In this document: positions 11,001-19,119 of the stretch, piece after piece
How the letters are laid out: each line of letters begins with the position of its first letter
Position numbering within the stretch: position 1 is the stretch's first letter
DNA from: Longimicrobium terrae
Lineage (GTDB): Bacteria; Gemmatimonadota; Gemmatimonadetes; Longimicrobiales; Longimicrobiaceae
Direction of reading: 5' to 3'
Length of the DNA: 64,000 bases
Assembly: GCF_014202995.1 (NCBI RefSeq)
Contig: NZ_JACHIA010000002.1
Coordinates: 448,645-512,644 of the forward strand
Made by a program: the position numbers and the translations under genes
The notes under the pieces: model-generated
Seen by the model: only the letters and a program-made list of their open reading frames with translations
Told to the model about the DNA's origin: nothing
The model's database searches: none

Positions 11001-12105
11001 CACGGAAACCGCGCTGGTGGCGCTGTGGGAAGCCATGCTGGAGCGCACCGGCGTGGGCGTGACCGACGACTTCTTTGATGCGGGGGGCAACTCCTTTCTG
11101 GCGGTGCGGCTGATGTCGCGCATTCACCAGGACCTGGGCCGCCGCCTGCCGCTGGCCGCGCTGATCGGCGCGGGAAACGTGCGGGCCATGGCGGCGCTGG
11201 TGGACACCGGGGAAGGGGACGCGCCGGACTACCTGGTGCGCGTCCGCGAGGGTGAGGCGGGGCGCACCCCGCTCATCTGCTTTCACCCCGGGGAGGGGAC
11301 CGTCCTGTGCTACCACCAGCTCGCCCGGCACTTCGAGGATCCCGGCCTGCCCGTCTACGCGCTGCAGGCGCTGGACTTCGAGATGGGCCGCGCCCCGCTG
11401 ACCGCCATCCACGAGCTGGCGGCGCGCTACGCGGATGCCATCACCGCGCGCTTCGGCGGGGAGCCCTGCCTGCTGGCGGGGTGGTCGTTCGGCGGGCTGG
11501 TCGCGTTCGAGGCCGCGCGCCAGCTGGCCGCGCGGGGCGTGGAGGTGCAGCGGGTGCTGCTGCTGGACTGCCGCCTTCCCGTCACCGGACCCGCGCTGGG
11601 CGAGGTGGATCCCGCGCTCTTCCGGCTGAGCCTGCTGCTGCACGGCTCGCGGCTGCTGCGTGACGGGCGGCCCGTGGTGGCGCCGGATGAGCTGCACGGG
11701 CTGGACATTCACGCGCAGCTCCGGCTGCTGGCGGAGCGGCAGGAGGTTGACGCGCAGTCGCTGTACCCGTGGCACGTCCCCGCCGACCGGCTGGAGGACT
11801 ACCTGGAGATCCGCGAGGCGCGCACGCGCGGAATCCAGGCGTACGCCTGGGCGCCCGCCCCCGTGGCGCTCACGCTGCTGCGCGCGGAAGAGGCGGAGGT
11901 GGAATCCGCCTTTCCCGAACTGACGGCCGCGTACGTCCGCGCCGCGGAAAGCCCCGACTACGGCTGGGGGCCCCTCGCCGCCGGCCCGGTGGACGTGGTG
12001 AGCGTCCCCGGCACGCACCACAGCATGTTCAACGAGCCCCACGTGCGCGCGCTGGCCGCCGCCGTGGAGCGCGCCGCGGCGGCCGTCCGGCCCGCCGCGC
12101 GCTGA
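8026..12105 (+). CDS. Nonribosomal peptide synthetase, degenerate C/interface-like domain-A-PCP-TE (termination module)
   Basis: The 1359-residue protein uses a GTG start behind GGGGAGG. The N-terminal C-superfamily domain (8040-9300) reads SAALADA where HHxxxDG is expected (8437-8457), so both His are gone and it cannot be a normal condensation catalyst. With its WQNDFLES segment it recalls the interface domains that recruit beta-hydroxylases in hydroxyaspartate siderophore synthetases; that comparison is from memory. The A domain (9360-10950) carries a Ser/Glu-rich insert of about 45 residues between cores A2 and A3. Its pocket reads D-L-T-K-V-G-H-V-G, identical to A2 of the upstream NRPS and Asp-like. 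The PCP has AGGNS rather than LGGDS. The thioesterase (11260-12080) has GWSFGG and a C-terminal GTHH, so this is the release module. Condensation is presumably done by the C domain ending the upstream NRPS. Confidence 0.95.
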   Translation: MQAVIEGFRPSPGQRRAVVAARLRGGAGAGACLALSIRGPLDADRLRSALSSVAEGAEVLRTRLVSGAAGVLQVIGDEAPSWAVDEDWRGVAADEVARRVSAWTADALSQAEADDAPPVSASLHRVADDEHLLRVRLSAALADAASLERLAARVAAAYAGVVEDEEALQFADASEWQNDFLESDEAAEGRRLWKQRLAAARAASPLPMASHADAPAAPRLVPVPVDDGLLARLDAAAASVGVPASVLATTAWATLAHRLTGQTEARFAAEFDGRGFEELRGALGPFARFLPLAAEVGDGMRVADLARAVDHARQQAERWQDAFDAPDGAEPAAPLGFGWRTAAAPVEAGGLRWTVREAFACAEPFHAALLCAPSDGRLNARLLFDPARFMDEAAARLAEQAATVLAAVAADPHASVASVEVMGPRERAWVLETLGAGPANGAVPDETVLARILAVAQAHPAREVLRGEDGAMTYGALAIRIRALSARLRAAGIGTEARAGILLGRSPDAVAAMLAVMHAGGAYVPLDASYPRERLVYMLRDSGATVLITDDAHASLAGEAGCTVLLAGAESTGLAGSMESVRSAESTGSAESIESAGSSESSESTESAGSTEVISAGGDESAARAEGAAYVIYTSGTTGQPKGTVIEHRNLARYVRAAEAALDLPDGARYAVVSTLAADLGATMLFPALCRGGTLHLVSERRATDPEAWAEYASRHEIDCLKAVPSHLRLLMESAVPVLPRQRLVLGGEAAEAELVERVRRVAPELRVFNHYGPTETTVGVVAGEIVPGDGRPPLGRPLPGARVFLLDADGRLVPAGVPGEVHVGGGTVARGYLGRAAMTAGRFVPDPFSGQPGARMYCTGDRARWGADGRLEFLGRLDRQVKVNGWRTEPAEIEAALADHPDVAAARVVARDTDGGVRLAAYIVAAEGAPADADALRAHLRERLPAAFIPADLVFIPRLPLTPNGKVDLRALPDPASAAAAPREHVPPATPTETALVALWEAMLERTGVGVTDDFFDAGGNSFLAVRLMSRIHQDLGRRLPLAALIGAGNVRAMAALVDTGEGDAPDYLVRVREGEAGRTPLICFHPGEGTVLCYHQLARHFEDPGLPVYALQALDFEMGRAPLTAIHELAARYADAITARFGGEPCLLAGWSFGGLVAFEAARQLAARGVEVQRVLLLDCRLPVTGPALGEVDPALFRLSLLLHGSRLLRDGRPVVAPDELHGLDIHAQLRLLAERQEVDAQSLYPWHVPADRLEDYLEIREARTRGIQAYAWAPAPVALTLLRAEEAEVESAFPELTAAYVRAAESPDYGWGPLAAGPVDVVSVPGTHHSMFNEPHVRALAAAVERAAAAVRPAAR
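9731..9867 (+). repeat. Degenerate GAATCG/GGATCG low-complexity tract inside the A domain
   Basis: The stretch is built of short variants of CGGAATC and GGATCGGCTGAATCGAC. It encodes a run of Ser, Glu, Ala, Gly and Thr in the linker between A-domain cores A2 and A3, where related A domains have a short linker. The same GATCG-rich style recurs in the noncoding stretch at 16690-16860, so the expansion looks DNA-driven rather than selected for protein function. Confidence 0.75.
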
Positions 12106-12141
12106 CCCCCATCCCCACAAACCCCGCACCAGGGCCTGACC

Positions 12142-12375
12142 ATGAGCGACGAGACGGAAGACACGCGCGAGCACGTGGCGGTGGTGAACCACGAGGAACA
12201 GTACAGCGTGTGGCTGGCCGACCGGGAAATCCCCGCCGGCTGGCGCGACGCGGGCACGCGCGGCACCCGCGCCGAATGCCTGGCCTGGATCGAGACGGTG
12301 TGGACGGACATGCGCCCGCTCTCCCTGCGCCAGCGCATGGAAGACGACGCCCGCCCCGCCGGCGCCGCGGCGTGA
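12142..12375 (+). CDS. MbtH-like protein
   Basis: The 77-residue protein has the family signature: N-x-EEQYSVW, then a Pro-Gly-Trp segment, and [10 protein letters not shown] near residue 55. MbtH-like proteins bind NRPS adenylation domains and are often needed for their solubility and activity. It lies 36 bases after the thioesterase-ending NRPS and 28 bases before the exporter, in the same operon, so it most likely serves the A domains of this cluster. Confidence 0.95.
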   Translation: MSDETEDTREHVAVVNHEEQYSVWLADREIPAGWRDAGTRGTRAECLAWIETVWTDMRPLSLRQRMEDDARPAGAAA

Positions 12376-12403
12376 GCGCGGCAACCCCAACCCAGGGCCG
12401 TCC

Positions 12404-14089
12404 ATGCTGCAGCTGCTGAACGTTGCGCGGTACCTGCTGGGCATGTCGCGCGGGGTGCGGATGTCCCGGCTCACCCTGGCCGGCGTGATCTTTACGGGGC
12501 TGCTGAGCGGCCTGGCCATGGCCGCGCTGGTGGCGGTCATCAACCAGCTCATCACCGCCGGCGCGGCACCCTCGCGCCGGCTGATGTGGGCGTTCGCCGC
12601 GCTGGTGGTGCTGCGGCCGGCGCTGCGGCTGGGGTCGCAGCTGCTGCTGCTCCGGCTGACCGAGCACAGCTTCTACGTGCTGCGGGTGGAGCTGTGCCGG
12701 CGCATTCTGGCCACCCCCATGCGCCACCTGGAGGAGCTGGGCCGCGCCCGGCTGATGGCGGCGCTTTCCACCGATGTGGGGCAGATCGCCACCGCCGTCG
12801 TGCTGATGCCGCAGCTGGTGATGCACCTGGCCGTGGTGGTGGGCTTCACCGCGTACCTGGCCTGGCTGGCGCTTCCGCTCATGCCCGTGCTGCTGGCCGT
12901 CTCCGTCCTGGGCTGGTTCAGCTTCCGCCGCGCGGTGGGCAAGGCGGTGGAAAAGACGGCGCTGGGGCGCGAACTGTACGACCAGCTCTTTCAGGGGCTG
13001 CGCGCGGTGACGGAGGGGACCAAGGAGCTCAAGATGCACGGCCCCCGCCGCGACGAGTTTCTGGCCGACTTCGACGACGTGTCGCGCCGCCACCGGCGCG
13101 AGATCCGGCACAGCGACGTGGCGCTGGCGTGGCTGGCCACGTGGAGCGAGATGCTCTTCTTTCTCGCCATCGGCCTGTTTCTGTTCGTGACCCCCGCGTT
13201 CATCACGCTGCAGCCGGGCGTGCTGGCCAGCGCGGTGCTGGCGGTGCTCATGCTGCGCACGCCGGTGGAGGCGCTCAACAACGGACTTCCCGCGCTGGCC
13301 CAGTCCGCCGCGGCCATCGAAAAGGTGGAGCGCCTGACGCGCGACCTGGCCGGGCGCGACACGGGCGCGCACTCCCCCGCGGTTCCGGGCGCCGCGTGGC
13401 GGTCTCTGGAGCTGGTGGACGTGACGCACGGCTACCGCCGCGAGGCGGACGACGAGCGCTTTCTGCTGGGCCCGCTGAACCTGCGCTTCGTGCCCGGGGA
13501 GCTGGTCTTCATCGTGGGGGGCAACGGGAGCGGAAAAACCACGCTGGCCAAGCTGATCCTGGGGCTGTACGCCCCGGAGGGCGGGGAGGTGGTGATGGAC
13601 GGCGTGCCGGTGACCGATGCCACCCGCGACCGCTACCGCCAGCACTTTTCCGCCATCTTCGCCGACTTCTTTCTGTTCGACGACCTGCGCGGCGTGAGCC
13701 CCGAGGCGCTGGACCGGCGCGCGGGGGCGTACCTGGAGCGGCTGCACCTGCAGCACCGGGTGCGCGTGCGCGACGGCCGCCTGTCCACCACCGACCTGTC
13801 CACGGGGCAGCGCAAGCGGCTGGCGCTGCTGGCGTCGTACCTGGAAGACCGGCCGCTGTACCTGTTTGACGAGTGGGCGGCGGACCAGGACCCCGCCTTC
13901 AAGGACGTGTTCTACACGCAGCTCCTTCCCGAGCTGCGGGCGCAGGGCAAGACGGTGCTCGTGATCAGCCACGACGACCGCTACTACGCCACCGCCGACC
14001 GCCTGGTGCGGCTGGAGAACGGCGCCGTGGCGTACGACGGCGACCCGAACGAGTACGCGGGCCCGCTCGGCGCGCTGGAGGCCGTGTGA
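12404..14089 (+). CDS. Cyclic peptide/siderophore export ABC transporter, fused membrane and ATPase domains (PvdE/SyrD type)
   Basis: The 561-residue half-transporter has about six membrane segments in residues 15-300 and a C-terminal ATPase. It shows Walker A GGNGSGKTT near residue 375, signature LSTGQRKRL near 467 and Walker B LYLFDEWAADQDP near 487. The FDEWAADQDP form is typical of the PvdE/SyrD group, which moves NRPS products (pyoverdine precursor, syringomycin) across the inner membrane as a homodimer. Its position directly after the MbtH gene makes it the likely exporter of the peptide made here. Confidence 0.93.
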   Translation: MLQLLNVARYLLGMSRGVRMSRLTLAGVIFTGLLSGLAMAALVAVINQLITAGAAPSRRLMWAFAALVVLRPALRLGSQLLLLRLTEHSFYVLRVELCRRILATPMRHLEELGRARLMAALSTDVGQIATAVVLMPQLVMHLAVVVGFTAYLAWLALPLMPVLLAVSVLGWFSFRRAVGKAVEKTALGRELYDQLFQGLRAVTEGTKELKMHGPRRDEFLADFDDVSRRHRREIRHSDVALAWLATWSEMLFFLAIGLFLFVTPAFITLQPGVLASAVLAVLMLRTPVEALNNGLPALAQSAAAIEKVERLTRDLAGRDTGAHSPAVPGAAWRSLELVDVTHGYRREADDERFLLGPLNLRFVPGELVFIVGGNGSGKTTLAKLILGLYAPEGGEVVMDGVPVTDATRDRYRQHFSAIFADFFLFDDLRGVSPEALDRRAGAYLERLHLQHRVRVRDGRLSTTDLSTGQRKRLALLASYLEDRPLYLFDEWAADQDPAFKDVFYTQLLPELRAQGKTVLVISHDDRYYATADRLVRLENGAVAYDGDPNEYAGPLGALEAV

Positions 14090-14174
14090 GCGCCGCCCCC
14101 CGCCATCCCCCCATCCGCTCCGGCGCGCCGCACCCGCGGCCCGCGCCGGCCCACGCCGCACCCGCGAAGGCCGC

Positions 14175-15536
14175 ATGCAAGACACTCGACTGATCCGCCG
14201 GACGGACATTCTGCGCGGCGTGCGCCCCGCGGCGCCGCCCCCACGGCCCGGGCTGGAAACCTTTGACGCGCTGGAGTCGGCGGTGCGCAGCTACTGCCGC
14301 GCCTTTCCGGTGGTGTTCGCCCGGGCGCGCGGCGCCACCCTCGTGGACGAGGACGGCCACGAGTACATCGACTTCTTTGCCGGCGCGGGGACGCTCAACT
14401 ACGGGCACAACCCGCAGTTCCTCAAGGACCGCATCGCCGAGTACCTGGCGGGCGACGGCATTCTGCACGGGCTGGACATGGCCACGGGCGCCAAGCGCGA
14501 TTTTCTGGAGCGCTTTGACCGGGTCATTCTGCGGCCGCGCGGGCTGGAGTACCGCATTCAGTTTCCCGGGCCCACCGGCACCAACGCCGTGGAAGCCGCG
14601 CTCAAGCTGGCGCGCAAGGCCACGGGGCGCCGCACGGTGGCGTACTTCGCCAACGCGTACCACGGCATGTCGCTCGGCGCGCTGGCCGTCACCGGCAACG
14701 CCTCCAAGCGGCGCGGCGCGGGCGTGCCCCTGAACGACACCGTCGCCCTGCCGTACGACGGCGACCTGGGCCCCGGCATCGACTCGCTGGACGTGTTCGA
14801 GGCCATGCTGCGCAACTCCGGAAGCGGGGTGGAGCTCCCCGCGGCCGTCATCGTGGAAACGGTGCAGGCCGAGGGCGGGGTCAAGGTGGCGCGGGCGGAG
14901 TGGCTGCGGCGGCTGGAGTCGCTGTGCCGCGCGCACGGGGTGCTGCTCATCGTGGACGACATCCAGACGGGGTGCGGACGCACGGGGAGCTTCTTTTCCT
15001 TCGAGGAGGCCGGCATCACCCCCGACCTGGTGACGCTGTCCAAGTCCATCAGCGGAATCGGGCTGCCGATGGCGCTGGTCCTGATCCGCCCGGAGCTGGA
15101 CGTGTGGAACCCGGGCGAGCACAACGGCACCTTCCGCGGCAACAACCTGGCGTTCGTCACCGCCGCGGCCGTGCTGGAATACTGGGAGCACGACGGGCTG
15201 AGCCGCGCCGTGCACGAAAAGGGCGAGCAGATCCGCGCGCGCCTGCAGTCGTGGGCCGACGCCGATCCCTCGCTGGGCGGCGTGGTGCGCGGGCGAGGGA
15301 TGATCCGAGGGATCGCGTTCGCGGACCCGGACCTGGCGTCGCGCGTGTCGGCCGGGGCGTTCCGGCGCGGCGTGATCGTGGAAACGGCCGGGCCGCGCGA
15401 CGAGGTGCTCAAGCTGATCCCCCCGCTCACCATCTCCGACGGGCAGCTGGAGTCGGGGCTGGCGCGCATCGAGGCGGCGCTGGAAGAGGCCGTCGCCCTC
15501 GTGCCGGCCGGCGCGGCCGCCGGGGAGGCGGCGTGA
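14175..15536 (+). CDS. Diaminobutyrate--2-oxoglutarate aminotransferase (EctB/DABA-AT type, class III PLP)
   Basis: The 453-residue class III aminotransferase contains the early FFAGAGTLNYGHN segment shared by EctB enzymes, the cofactor Asp in LLIVDDIQTGCGRTG and the Schiff-base Lys in TLSKSISGIG. The family transfers the amino group of glutamate onto aspartate 4-semialdehyde, giving L-2,4-diaminobutyrate. It overlaps the downstream aspartokinase by four bases (GTGA), so the two are translationally coupled. No ectA or ectC is nearby, which argues for Dab as an NRPS building block rather than for ectoine. Aspartate-semialdehyde dehydrogenase is not in the window and would come from primary metabolism. 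Confidence 0.92.
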   Translation: MQDTRLIRRTDILRGVRPAAPPPRPGLETFDALESAVRSYCRAFPVVFARARGATLVDEDGHEYIDFFAGAGTLNYGHNPQFLKDRIAEYLAGDGILHGLDMATGAKRDFLERFDRVILRPRGLEYRIQFPGPTGTNAVEAALKLARKATGRRTVAYFANAYHGMSLGALAVTGNASKRRGAGVPLNDTVALPYDGDLGPGIDSLDVFEAMLRNSGSGVELPAAVIVETVQAEGGVKVARAEWLRRLESLCRAHGVLLIVDDIQTGCGRTGSFFSFEEAGITPDLVTLSKSISGIGLPMALVLIRPELDVWNPGEHNGTFRGNNLAFVTAAAVLEYWEHDGLSRAVHEKGEQIRARLQSWADADPSLGGVVRGRGMIRGIAFADPDLASRVSAGAFRRGVIVETAGPRDEVLKLIPPLTISDGQLESGLARIEAALEEAVALVPAGAAAGEAA

Positions 15537-16375
15537 GCACGGGGCGGGTGGTGGCGGCGGTGCACCTGTACCGCGGGCCGGAGCGGCCGCTGGTGGTCAA
15601 GTTCGGCGGCACCTCGCTGGCCACGCCGCAGCGGATGCGGCGGGCCGCGGCGCGGGTGGCGGCGTACGCGCGGGAAGGGCGCAATGTGGTGGTGGTCGTC
15701 AGCGCCATGGGGCACCGCACCGACCGCATTCTGCGCTGGGTGCGGGACGTGTGCGACGGCGCGCCGCCAGCCGCCATCGCGCGCGACGTGGACCGCGCGG
15801 TCGCCACGGGCGAGGAGCTTTCCGCCGGGCTGATGGCGGCCGCGCTGGGTGCCATGGGCGTGCGCGCGGCGGCGCTGCGCGGCGGCGAGGCGGGCGTCCG
15901 CGTGGTGGGCGAGTTCGGAGCGGGGCGCATCCGCGAGGTGAATCCGCGGCGCCTGCGCGCGCTGCTGGCCGAGGGCGTGGTTCCGGTGATCGCCGGCTTT
16001 CAGGGCGAGCGCGATGACTGCGAACTGGTCACGCTGGAGCGGGGTGGAAGCGACATCACCGCCGTGGCCGTGGCGGCCGCGCTGGGGTGCGCGCCCTGCC
16101 ACGTGGTGACCGACGTGGACGCCGTGTACGCCGCGGACCCGCGGGTGGACCCGGGCGCCGAGCGCTTCACCGATCTCACGCACGGGCAGATGCTGGCGCT
16201 GGCCGAGGCGGGCGCCCACGTGCTGCACGCCGGCGCCGCGCGCCTGGCGCACACCCTGAACGTGCCGTTGCGCGTCTACAGCTTCCGCGCGCCGCTCCGC
16301 CGGCCGGGCGGGACCCGCGTGGGCTGCATGGCCGCGGATGGCGTGGTGGCCGACGGCGTCGCGGAAGGCGTGTAG
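15533..16375 (+). CDS. Aspartate kinase, catalytic domain only (no ACT regulatory domains)
   Basis: The 280-residue protein starts at GTG 15533, overlapping the aminotransferase stop and preceded by GGGGAGG at 15523. Amino acid kinase motifs are present: VVKFGGTSLATPQRM near residue 22, TGEELSAGLM, RGGSDITAVAVAAAL and VTDVDAVYAADPR. Ordinary aspartokinases are about 400-450 residues long and end in two ACT domains that bind Lys or Thr. This one stops right after the catalytic domain, so feedback inhibition is expected to be absent. With the coupled Dab aminotransferase it forms a dedicated, unregulated Asp-to-Dab supply route; this role is inferred from position and architecture. Confidence 0.93.
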   Translation: MSTGRVVAAVHLYRGPERPLVVKFGGTSLATPQRMRRAAARVAAYAREGRNVVVVVSAMGHRTDRILRWVRDVCDGAPPAAIARDVDRAVATGEELSAGLMAAALGAMGVRAAALRGGEAGVRVVGEFGAGRIREVNPRRLRALLAEGVVPVIAGFQGERDDCELVTLERGGSDITAVAVAAALGCAPCHVVTDVDAVYAADPRVDPGAERFTDLTHGQMLALAEAGAHVLHAGAARLAHTLNVPLRVYSFRAPLRRPGGTRVGCMAADGVVADGVAEGV

Positions 16376-17050
16376 CCGGCGGAAGAAGCGCGCCGCACGG
16401 GCCGGTCACGATCGAAATCCGCGAATCGAGTGAACGGACGGCGAGCCAGGCGAGCGCAGCTGGTCATCATCCCGCCAAGCACGGATCGGCGGCGGTGACG
16501 GGGATCAGCGGTGACGGGAATCGGGATGGATGGCCGTCATCTCATCCACTCATCTCCCGGAAACGACGCGATCACGGATGTACGGATTGGTGGCGGTGCA
16601 CGCGCCCGCACACCTGCCGCGCGGTCTTTGAAGCGGATGCCGGACGGGGGTTGATCGACGAGATGCGGCAGTCCTGCCATCGCCTGTGACCGCGGATCGG
16701 AAGATCTGAATCGGCGAATCGGCGAATCGGCGGATGGGCTGATCAACAGCAGCTGGATCGCCGGACCGACGGTGACGGATCGGCGGATCGACTGAGTTGA
16801 TCGAAAGAACTGGATCGACCGAGCTGATCGACGGAAATCTGGATCGGCGACGGGCCGCACGGATCTGATGGATGAACTGCGACGGGAAGAACGGTGGGCG
16901 CCCGGCGGGACCCGTGTGTCCCCGGAGCAACTGGATGCAGACGAAAGATGTGATGGACTCCGGGACGGGAGCCACCTGTTCCGGGGCGGAAAAACTACGC
17001 AGCGGCGGCGCAGCGCCCGGCCGCGGCGGCCGAACCACAAGGATGGATCG
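16376..17050. repeat. 675-bp noncoding stretch with GATCGG/GAATCGG low-complexity repeats
   Basis: No convincing gene lies between the aspartokinase and the carbamoyltransferase. From about 16400, and most strongly at 16690-16860, the DNA is made of degenerate short units such as GAATCGGC, GGATCGAC and TGATCGAC. The unit style matches the coding tract at 9731-9867. A frame open from 16868 into the carbamoyltransferase is Arg-rich and unlike the family. The AAGGA site at 17039-17043 and the ATG at 17051 mark the real start. No clear promoter could be picked out. Confidence 0.6.
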
Positions 17051-18001
17051 ATGTCGAAGAGGCACCTGGTCTCCCTGGGCGACCTGTCGCCGGACGAGAT
17101 GAACTACCTGGTGGACCGCGGCGTCCGCATGCGCGAGCTGCGCGGCGTGGCCCGCACGCTGGAAGGAAAGACGGTGGGGATCTGGTTCCGAAAGACCTCC
17201 ACGCGCACGCGCACCTCGTTCACCGTGGGCGCGCAGAAGCTGGGGGCCGACATCATTTCCTACGGCCCCACGGACCTGCAGACCAACACCGGCGAAAGCA
17301 TCGAGGACACCAGCCGCGTGCTGAGCGGCTTTCTGGATGCCCTCGTCGTGCGCACCGCCGAGGACCAGCGCGAGATGACCGTGCTGGCCGGGCAGGATTC
17401 CATGTCGGTGGTGAACGCCATGGCCGACCTGGAGCACCCCAGCCAGGCGCTGGCCGACCTCACCACCATGAAGGAGCACTTCGGCCGGCTGGAGGGGCTG
17501 CACGTGCTGTACATGGGCGAGGGAAACAACAGCGCCACCGCGCTCGCCCTGGCGCTGGCCAAGATCCCCGGCGCCCGGCTCACGCTCCTGACTCCGCCGG
17601 GATACGGCATGCCCGCGGAGCTGATGGAGCGCGCCCGCGCCGACGCCGCCGTCCACGGCGCCGTCATCGAGGAGTCGCACGACGCCGCCGATCTCCCGCG
17701 GGAGGTGGACGTCGTCTACACCACGCGCTGGCAGACCACGGGAAGCAGCAAGGCCCACGAGGACTGGCGCGAGCGCTTCGCCCCCTTCGCCGTAACTCCG
17801 CGCATCATGCGCGACGCGTCGCGCGCGGACGGGACCACGGTGTTCATGCACGACCTTCCCGCCGTGCGCGGCGAAGAAGTGGAGGGCGAGGTGCTGGACG
17901 GGCCGCAGAGCATCGCGTTCCGCCAGGCGGAGAACAAGCTGTACAGCGCCATGGCCGTGCTGGAATGGTGCGTGGCCGGGCCGCAGAACGGGGAGGGATG
18001 A
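17051..18001 (+). CDS. Ornithine carbamoyltransferase-like enzyme, divergent substrate site (possible Dap/Dab carbamoyltransferase)
   Basis: The 316-residue protein has the usual length of the ATCase/OTCase family. The carbamoyl-phosphate loop STRTRTSF (near residue 50) and HPSQ (near 130) are intact. The ornithine-binding parts are altered: HCLP is HDLP (in FMHDLPAVRG) and the SMG loop region reads RWQTTGSS. The substrate is therefore probably not plain ornithine. It lies directly before sbnA and sbnB. In the viomycin and capreomycin pathways a comparable set (Dap synthesis plus carbamoyltransferase) makes beta-ureidoalanine, so carbamoylation of Dap or Dab is the inference here. An arginine-pathway enzyme is the alternative. 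The start is set by AAGGA seven bases upstream of ATG 17051. Confidence 0.85.
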   Translation: MSKRHLVSLGDLSPDEMNYLVDRGVRMRELRGVARTLEGKTVGIWFRKTSTRTRTSFTVGAQKLGADIISYGPTDLQTNTGESIEDTSRVLSGFLDALVVRTAEDQREMTVLAGQDSMSVVNAMADLEHPSQALADLTTMKEHFGRLEGLHVLYMGEGNNSATALALALAKIPGARLTLLTPPGYGMPAELMERARADAAVHGAVIEESHDAADLPREVDVVYTTRWQTTGSSKAHEDWRERFAPFAVTPRIMRDASRADGTTVFMHDLPAVRGEEVEGEVLDGPQSIAFRQAENKLYSAMAVLEWCVAGPQNGEG

Positions 18002-18003
18002 CC

Positions 18004-19119
18004 ATGTCTTCTCACTCCCGCCGCGCGCCGGCCGGCGCCGCGGCCTCCGCCAAGCCGTTCTTTGACCTCCCCGCCGAGGTCGCCTTTCGCTCCGTCTCCG
18101 CCGCGGCCGCCGGCTTCCCCTCGCTGGACGAGGGCGTGCTGTGCGCCGTGGGGCACACCCCGCTGGTGTCGCTGCGCGGCGTGGGGCAGGGGCGCCTGCG
18201 CGTGTACGCCAAGCTGGAGGGGCTCAACCCTGGCGGCAGCGCCAAGGACCGCCCCGCGCTCAACATCATCCGCGCCGGGATCGCCGCGGGGCAGGTGCGG
18301 CCCGGCACCGTGGTGGTGGAATCCAGCTCCGGCAACATGGGGGTCGGGCTGGCGCAGGCGTGCAGCTACCTGGGGCTGCGCTTCGTGTGTGTGGTTGATC
18401 CGCGGACGACGACGCAGAACATCCAGCTGCTGCGCGCCTACGGGGCCGCGGTGGAAGTGGTGGAGCACCCGGATCCGGAAACGGGCGAGTTTCTCCACGC
18501 CCGCATCCGCCGCGTGCGCGAAATCCTGGAGTCCGTCCCCAGCGGCTTCTGGCCGGACCAGTTCAACCACGAAGCCAACGCCGCCGCCCACCGCGACGGC
18601 ACCATGCGCGAGATCGCCGCGGAGCTGGAGGGGGCGGTGGACTACGTCTTCTGCGCCACCAGCACCTGCGGCACCCTGCGCGGCTGCGCCGACTACCTGC
18701 GCGAAACCGGCCTCGACACCCGCCTGGTGGCCGTGGACGCGCTGGGAAGCGTGATCTTCGGCGGCCCGCACGCGGAGCGCATCATTCCCGGGCTGGGGTC
18801 GGGGATGGTTCCCGGGCTGCTGCGGCCGGGGCTGGCGCACGCGCAGGTGCACGTCACCAACCTGGACTGCGTGGCGGGGTGCCGGCGCGCGGCGCTGCGC
18901 GAGGCGCTGCTGGTGGGGGGCAGCTCGGGCGGCGTGTACACCGCCTTCGAGCGCATGCAGGACGAACTTCCCGACGGGTCCGTGTGCGTCCTGGTCTTCT
19001 GCGACCGCGGCGAGCGCTACCTGGACACCGTCTTTTCCGACACGTGGGTGCAGGAGCGCTTCGGCGACGTCGCCCACCTCTGGCAAACCGACGACGAAAG
19101 GCTCCCGGCGTGGACATGA
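18004..19119 (+). CDS. sbnA: 2,3-diaminopropionate biosynthesis protein SbnA (PLP-dependent, O-phosphoserine + glutamate)
   Basis: The 371-residue cysteine-synthase-fold enzyme has the PLP Lys in NPGGSAKDR, the SSSGNMG substrate loop and the late GGSSGG phosphate loop. SbnA of staphyloferrin B synthesis condenses O-phospho-L-serine with L-glutamate to N-(1-amino-1-carboxy-2-ethyl)glutamate. The adjacent SbnB gene, with a four-base ATGA overlap, makes this assignment much firmer than a plain cysteine synthase. ATG 18004 is preferred over the in-frame ATG 17998 because GGAGG at 17992-17996 is then seven bases away. The upstream stop codon is only two bases before this start. Confidence 0.94.
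   Translation: MSSHSRRAPAGAAASAKPFFDLPAEVAFRSVSAAAAGFPSLDEGVLCAVGHTPLVSLRGVGQGRLRVYAKLEGLNPGGSAKDRPALNIIRAGIAAGQVRPGTVVVESSSGNMGVGLAQACSYLGLRFVCVVDPRTTTQNIQLLRAYGAAVEVVEHPDPETGEFLHARIRRVREILESVPSGFWPDQFNHEANAAAHRDGTMREIAAELEGAVDYVFCATSTCGTLRGCADYLRETGLDTRLVAVDALGSVIFGGPHAERIIPGLGSGMVPGLLRPGLAHAQVHVTNLDCVAGCRRAALREALLVGGSSGGVYTAFERMQDELPDGSVCVLVFCDRGERYLDTVFSDTWVQERFGDVAHLWQTDDERLPAWT

Noticed and set aside
14175-16375. Ectoine biosynthesis operon
   Set aside because: No ectA or ectC is present around the aminotransferase and aspartokinase; the surroundings are NRPS genes.
16868-17050. N-terminal extension of the carbamoyltransferase
   Set aside because: The extra 61 residues are Arg-rich and unlike the family; AAGGA with ATG 17051 gives the normal length.
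18004-19119. Plain cysteine synthase
   Set aside because: The fold is shared, but four-base coupling to an SbnB homologue and the NRPS context favour SbnA.
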